Positions 6,644 to 8,228 of a stretch of 8,228 nucleotides of DNA are shown here, piece after piece. The position numbers and the translations under genes are program-made. Source of the DNA: an uncultured Clostridia bacterium (GTDB lineage: Bacteria; Bacillota; Clostridia; Oscillospirales; Ruminococcaceae); assembly GCA_946613705.1 (NCBI GenBank), contig CAMOFU010000098.1, positions 1 through 8,228 of the forward strand, in the 5' to 3' direction. Below the pieces are notes generated by a model that worked only from the letters and a program-made list of their open reading frames with translations, was not told where the DNA came from and did not search any database. The stretch's first letter is position 1, and every line of letters starts with the position of its first letter.

Positions 6644-7936
6644 TTACTGCCTGTCTGCCAGCCCGACAAAAAATGACTCTCTGCTCCCGCTCAGATATCC
6701 GCTCACGAAGTACCTCACATCGTCCATCGCGTGATCGTTCTCCTTTACGGGCGCGTCCGCCCCGCCGTGCTCCGACCAGCGGTACAGCCCGAATTCCCTG
6801 ATGCAGTCCACGCAGCTCTCGTGTATCATTATCCTTTTCGAGCCGAGCGCGTCCGCGACCCGCCTTATCCCCGAGATCACATCGTTCTTCGCCGCCACTG
6901 CCCTGAACCTGCCGTGCCGCCTTATGCACTCGATGAACGATGCCGCCGACGGGTCGCAGATCACCCGCTCCACAGCAAGATCGCCGCACAGCCTCTCCAG
7001 CCCGATGTAGTGCTCCTCGTCCGTCCTCTGCCTGCCCTCGCGCCGCGAGTCGTAGTAGTACTCCCTTATCCTGTACCATACGCCCCCGCTCCTTCCCCAT
7101 AAGCCGAAGCTCGCAGGGTTCACAGTCCCGTAGTCACAGCTCACCGCGTATTTCTCAAACACCTCGGGCAGCTCCGTACAGACGTTTTTCTCCCGCGAGA
7201 ACATCGGGTAGATCAGCCCCTCCGTGCTCACCCATTTTCCCAGCACGAACCGCTCGTAGAATACTCCCGTATAAAGCCGCGCGTACCGCTTTATCATGTC
7301 GCTCCCGAGCGTGGGGTTGTCCCAAAGGTCAAAGTGCAGATACAGCAGCCTCTTCTCCTTCGCCTTGTCTATCCATTCCTTCTTGAACCAGTGCTCGCGG
7401 TATTCGGGATTGCAGTTGAACCACAGCTTCGAGCCCGCCACACTGCACCGCGCCGCCGCCTGCTCCAGAAAGCTCCTCGGCATCAGCGCCGCCTCGTCCA
7501 GCATCACTCCCGCTAAGGTCACTCCCTGTATCAGCCCCGCCGAGCTCTCGTCCCGTCCTCCGAAAATGTAAAAACGGTTCACCCTGCCGCCAAGCTCTAT
7601 CTCTATGTAGTTCTTCGACGGGTATTCCTTTATGCGGAACCCCCATGCTCCCGCCTGCCTTATCAGCGGCGTTATAAGATTGCGCTTCACCGAGGTTATC
7701 GTCTTTCCGCAGAACGCAAAGTCCTGCCCCGAAAAGGTGCAGCTCGCCCAGATGACAAACGATACGCTCATCGAAAAGGTCTTTCCCGACCTCACCGCAC
7801 CGTCGCAGATTATCCCGTCATATTTCCCCCGCTGCCGCCACCAGTTCAGCACCTTCAGCTGCCTGCCCGAGAATATGAGCCCCCTGCCGAGCCTGTATAC
7901 CGCCCTCTTTTGCCCGCTGTTACCGCTCAACGTCAT
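6644..7936 (-). CDS. terL: Phage terminase large subunit (ATPase-nuclease)
   Basis: This is the DNA-packaging motor: an N-terminal ATPase drives DNA into the capsid and a C-terminal RNase H-like nuclease cuts the concatemer. From the ATG at 7936 the protein has 430 residues, normal for the family. Visible motifs are Walker A GAVRSGKT (46-53), Walker B VMLDEAA (144-150, catalytic D147-E148) and the coupling motif LWFNCNP (171-177). Nuclease acidic residues are D268 (SCDYG), D328 (ICDPSA) and D401/D405/D406 (DHAMDDVRYF). The frame is open further upstream to 8068, but that stretch overlaps the small subunit out of frame and has no family resemblance. The 7936 ATG has GGAGGAG about 13 bases upstream, a rather long spacing. 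All catalytic residues are present, so the motor looks functional. The packaging mode (cos or headful) cannot be read from the sequence. Confidence 0.96.
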   Translation of the reverse strand: MTLSGNSGQKRAVYRLGRGLIFSGRQLKVLNWWRQRGKYDGIICDGAVRSGKTFSMSVSFVIWASCTFSGQDFAFCGKTITSVKRNLITPLIRQAGAWGFRIKEYPSKNYIEIELGGRVNRFYIFGGRDESSAGLIQGVTLAGVMLDEAALMPRSFLEQAAARCSVAGSKLWFNCNPEYREHWFKKEWIDKAKEKRLLYLHFDLWDNPTLGSDMIKRYARLYTGVFYERFVLGKWVSTEGLIYPMFSREKNVCTELPEVFEKYAVSCDYGTVNPASFGLWGRSGGVWYRIREYYYDSRREGRQRTDEEHYIGLERLCGDLAVERVICDPSAASFIECIRRHGRFRAVAAKNDVISGIRRVADALGSKRIMIHESCVDCIREFGLYRWSEHGGADAPVKENDHAMDDVRYFVSGYLSGSRESFFVGLADRQ

Positions 7937-8228
7937 CACCGCCGCAGTTCTCCTCCGAAAGCTCCGCCGTTCCGCCGTAAACCAGCTCGACCAGATCCTT
8001 TGCCTTTCTGTCTCCCAGCTCTCCCGCTTCAAGCTCGTAAAGCTTCTCCAGCGCCTTCTGACGGTCAAAGAACTTCACCTCAACGCCTCCGCCCTTGACC
8101 TTCTTGAGCTCGCTCACATTGAACAGATCCGCCCGCGCTACCGTGTCAGCACCGACCTCGTCCGCGAAGACCAGAGCAGCCGCATCGTTCACCCTGCCGT
8201 ATGCCAGCCTTTCCAGTCCCGCGCGTAT
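7920..8228 (-). CDS. terS: Phage terminase small subunit (partial, 5' end outside window)
   Basis: The small terminase subunit binds the packaging site on phage DNA and delivers it to the large subunit. About 102 C-terminal residues are visible. The frame stays open to the right edge, so the start and the expected N-terminal helix-turn-helix lie outside the window. A GTG at 8192 could be read as a start, but the residues before it (IRAGLERLAYGR) continue naturally into VNDAAALVFADE, the ERLAxGRxND pattern typical of Terminase_2-like small subunits, so 8192 is probably internal. Near the C-terminus, VEVKFFDRQKALEKLYEL is the usual end of the DNA-binding/oligomerisation core, followed by a short acidic tail. 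The stop codon overlaps the next gene start by 17 bases, which fits translational coupling with the large subunit. The identification rests on motif resemblance plus position directly before an unmistakable large terminase. Confidence 0.85.
   Translation of the reverse strand: MRAGLERLAYGRVNDAAALVFADEVGADTVARADLFNVSELKKVKGGGVEVKFFDRQKALEKLYELEAGELGDRKAKDLVELVYGGTAELSEENCGGDDVER

Noticed and set aside
6624..7100. Upstream extension of the portal frame (159 residues)
   Set aside because: It overlaps the terminase nuclease region in another frame, its translation is Arg/Gly-rich without motifs, and the ATG at 6623 has a good ribosome binding site and the expected portal N-terminus.
7937..8068. 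Upstream extension of the large terminase frame
   Set aside because: It lies over the small terminase gene in another frame, is Arg/Ser/Trp-rich and lacks family resemblance.
992..8154. 14-base identical direct repeat CCGTGTCAGCACCG at 992-1005 and 8141-8154, considered as attachment-site-like repeat
   Set aside because: Both copies lie inside coding sequence and encode the same Gly-Ala-Asp-Thr residues in the holin and small terminase with the same codons. It is short enough to be chance, and no integrase or tRNA is present.
1..8228. CRISPR arrays, tRNA genes, insertion sequences
   Set aside because: No regularly spaced repeats, no cloverleaf-like sequence and no transposase frame were seen on either strand; almost the whole window is occupied by phage genes.

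Overview
The window is a single head-to-lysis gene block of a tailed-phage-type element. All genes lie on the minus strand, so transcription runs from the right edge (8228) to the left edge (1). The host is most likely a moderately GC-rich clostridial Firmicute of the Ruminococcus/Oscillospiraceae kind. This is inferred from strong AGGAGG-type ribosome binding sites, a TcdE/Cph1-like holin paired with a GH25 muramidase, and a prohead protease carrying the Cys/His cluster common in Firmicutes phages. No host gene is present to confirm it.

Layout in transcription order: terminase small subunit (partial, 8228-7920), terminase large subunit (7936-6644), portal (6623-5478), prohead protease with a helical C-terminal extension (5488-4619), major capsid protein (4551-3580), a small helical connector-like protein (3500-3123), a small neck or tail-completion-like protein (3126-2713), a 116-residue beta-rich protein that may be tail-related (2716-2366), a 307-residue protein resembling baseplate hub proteins of the XkdQ/gpD type (2353-1430), a holin (1379-951) and a GH25 endolysin (947-51). 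Genes overlap by 4 to 17 bases or are separated by at most about 80 bases. Every complete frame is intact and every internal start has a plausible ribosome binding site. There is no gene-free stretch above 100 bases.

The first five genes make and fill an HK97-type capsid: the terminase recognises, cuts and pumps DNA through the portal, and the protease matures the shell. The last two genes release particles by permeabilising the membrane and cutting peptidoglycan.

The striking point is what is missing between these modules. Only about 2.1 kb and four small genes separate the capsid gene from the holin. No tape measure, sheath, receptor-binding or other large tail gene is present, yet a hub-like protein is retained. 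The layout is compatible with a minimal-tail particle, a capsid-forming satellite that borrows tails, a gene-transfer-agent-like domesticated element, or a prophage whose tail module was cleanly deleted or lies elsewhere. The sequence alone does not decide between these.
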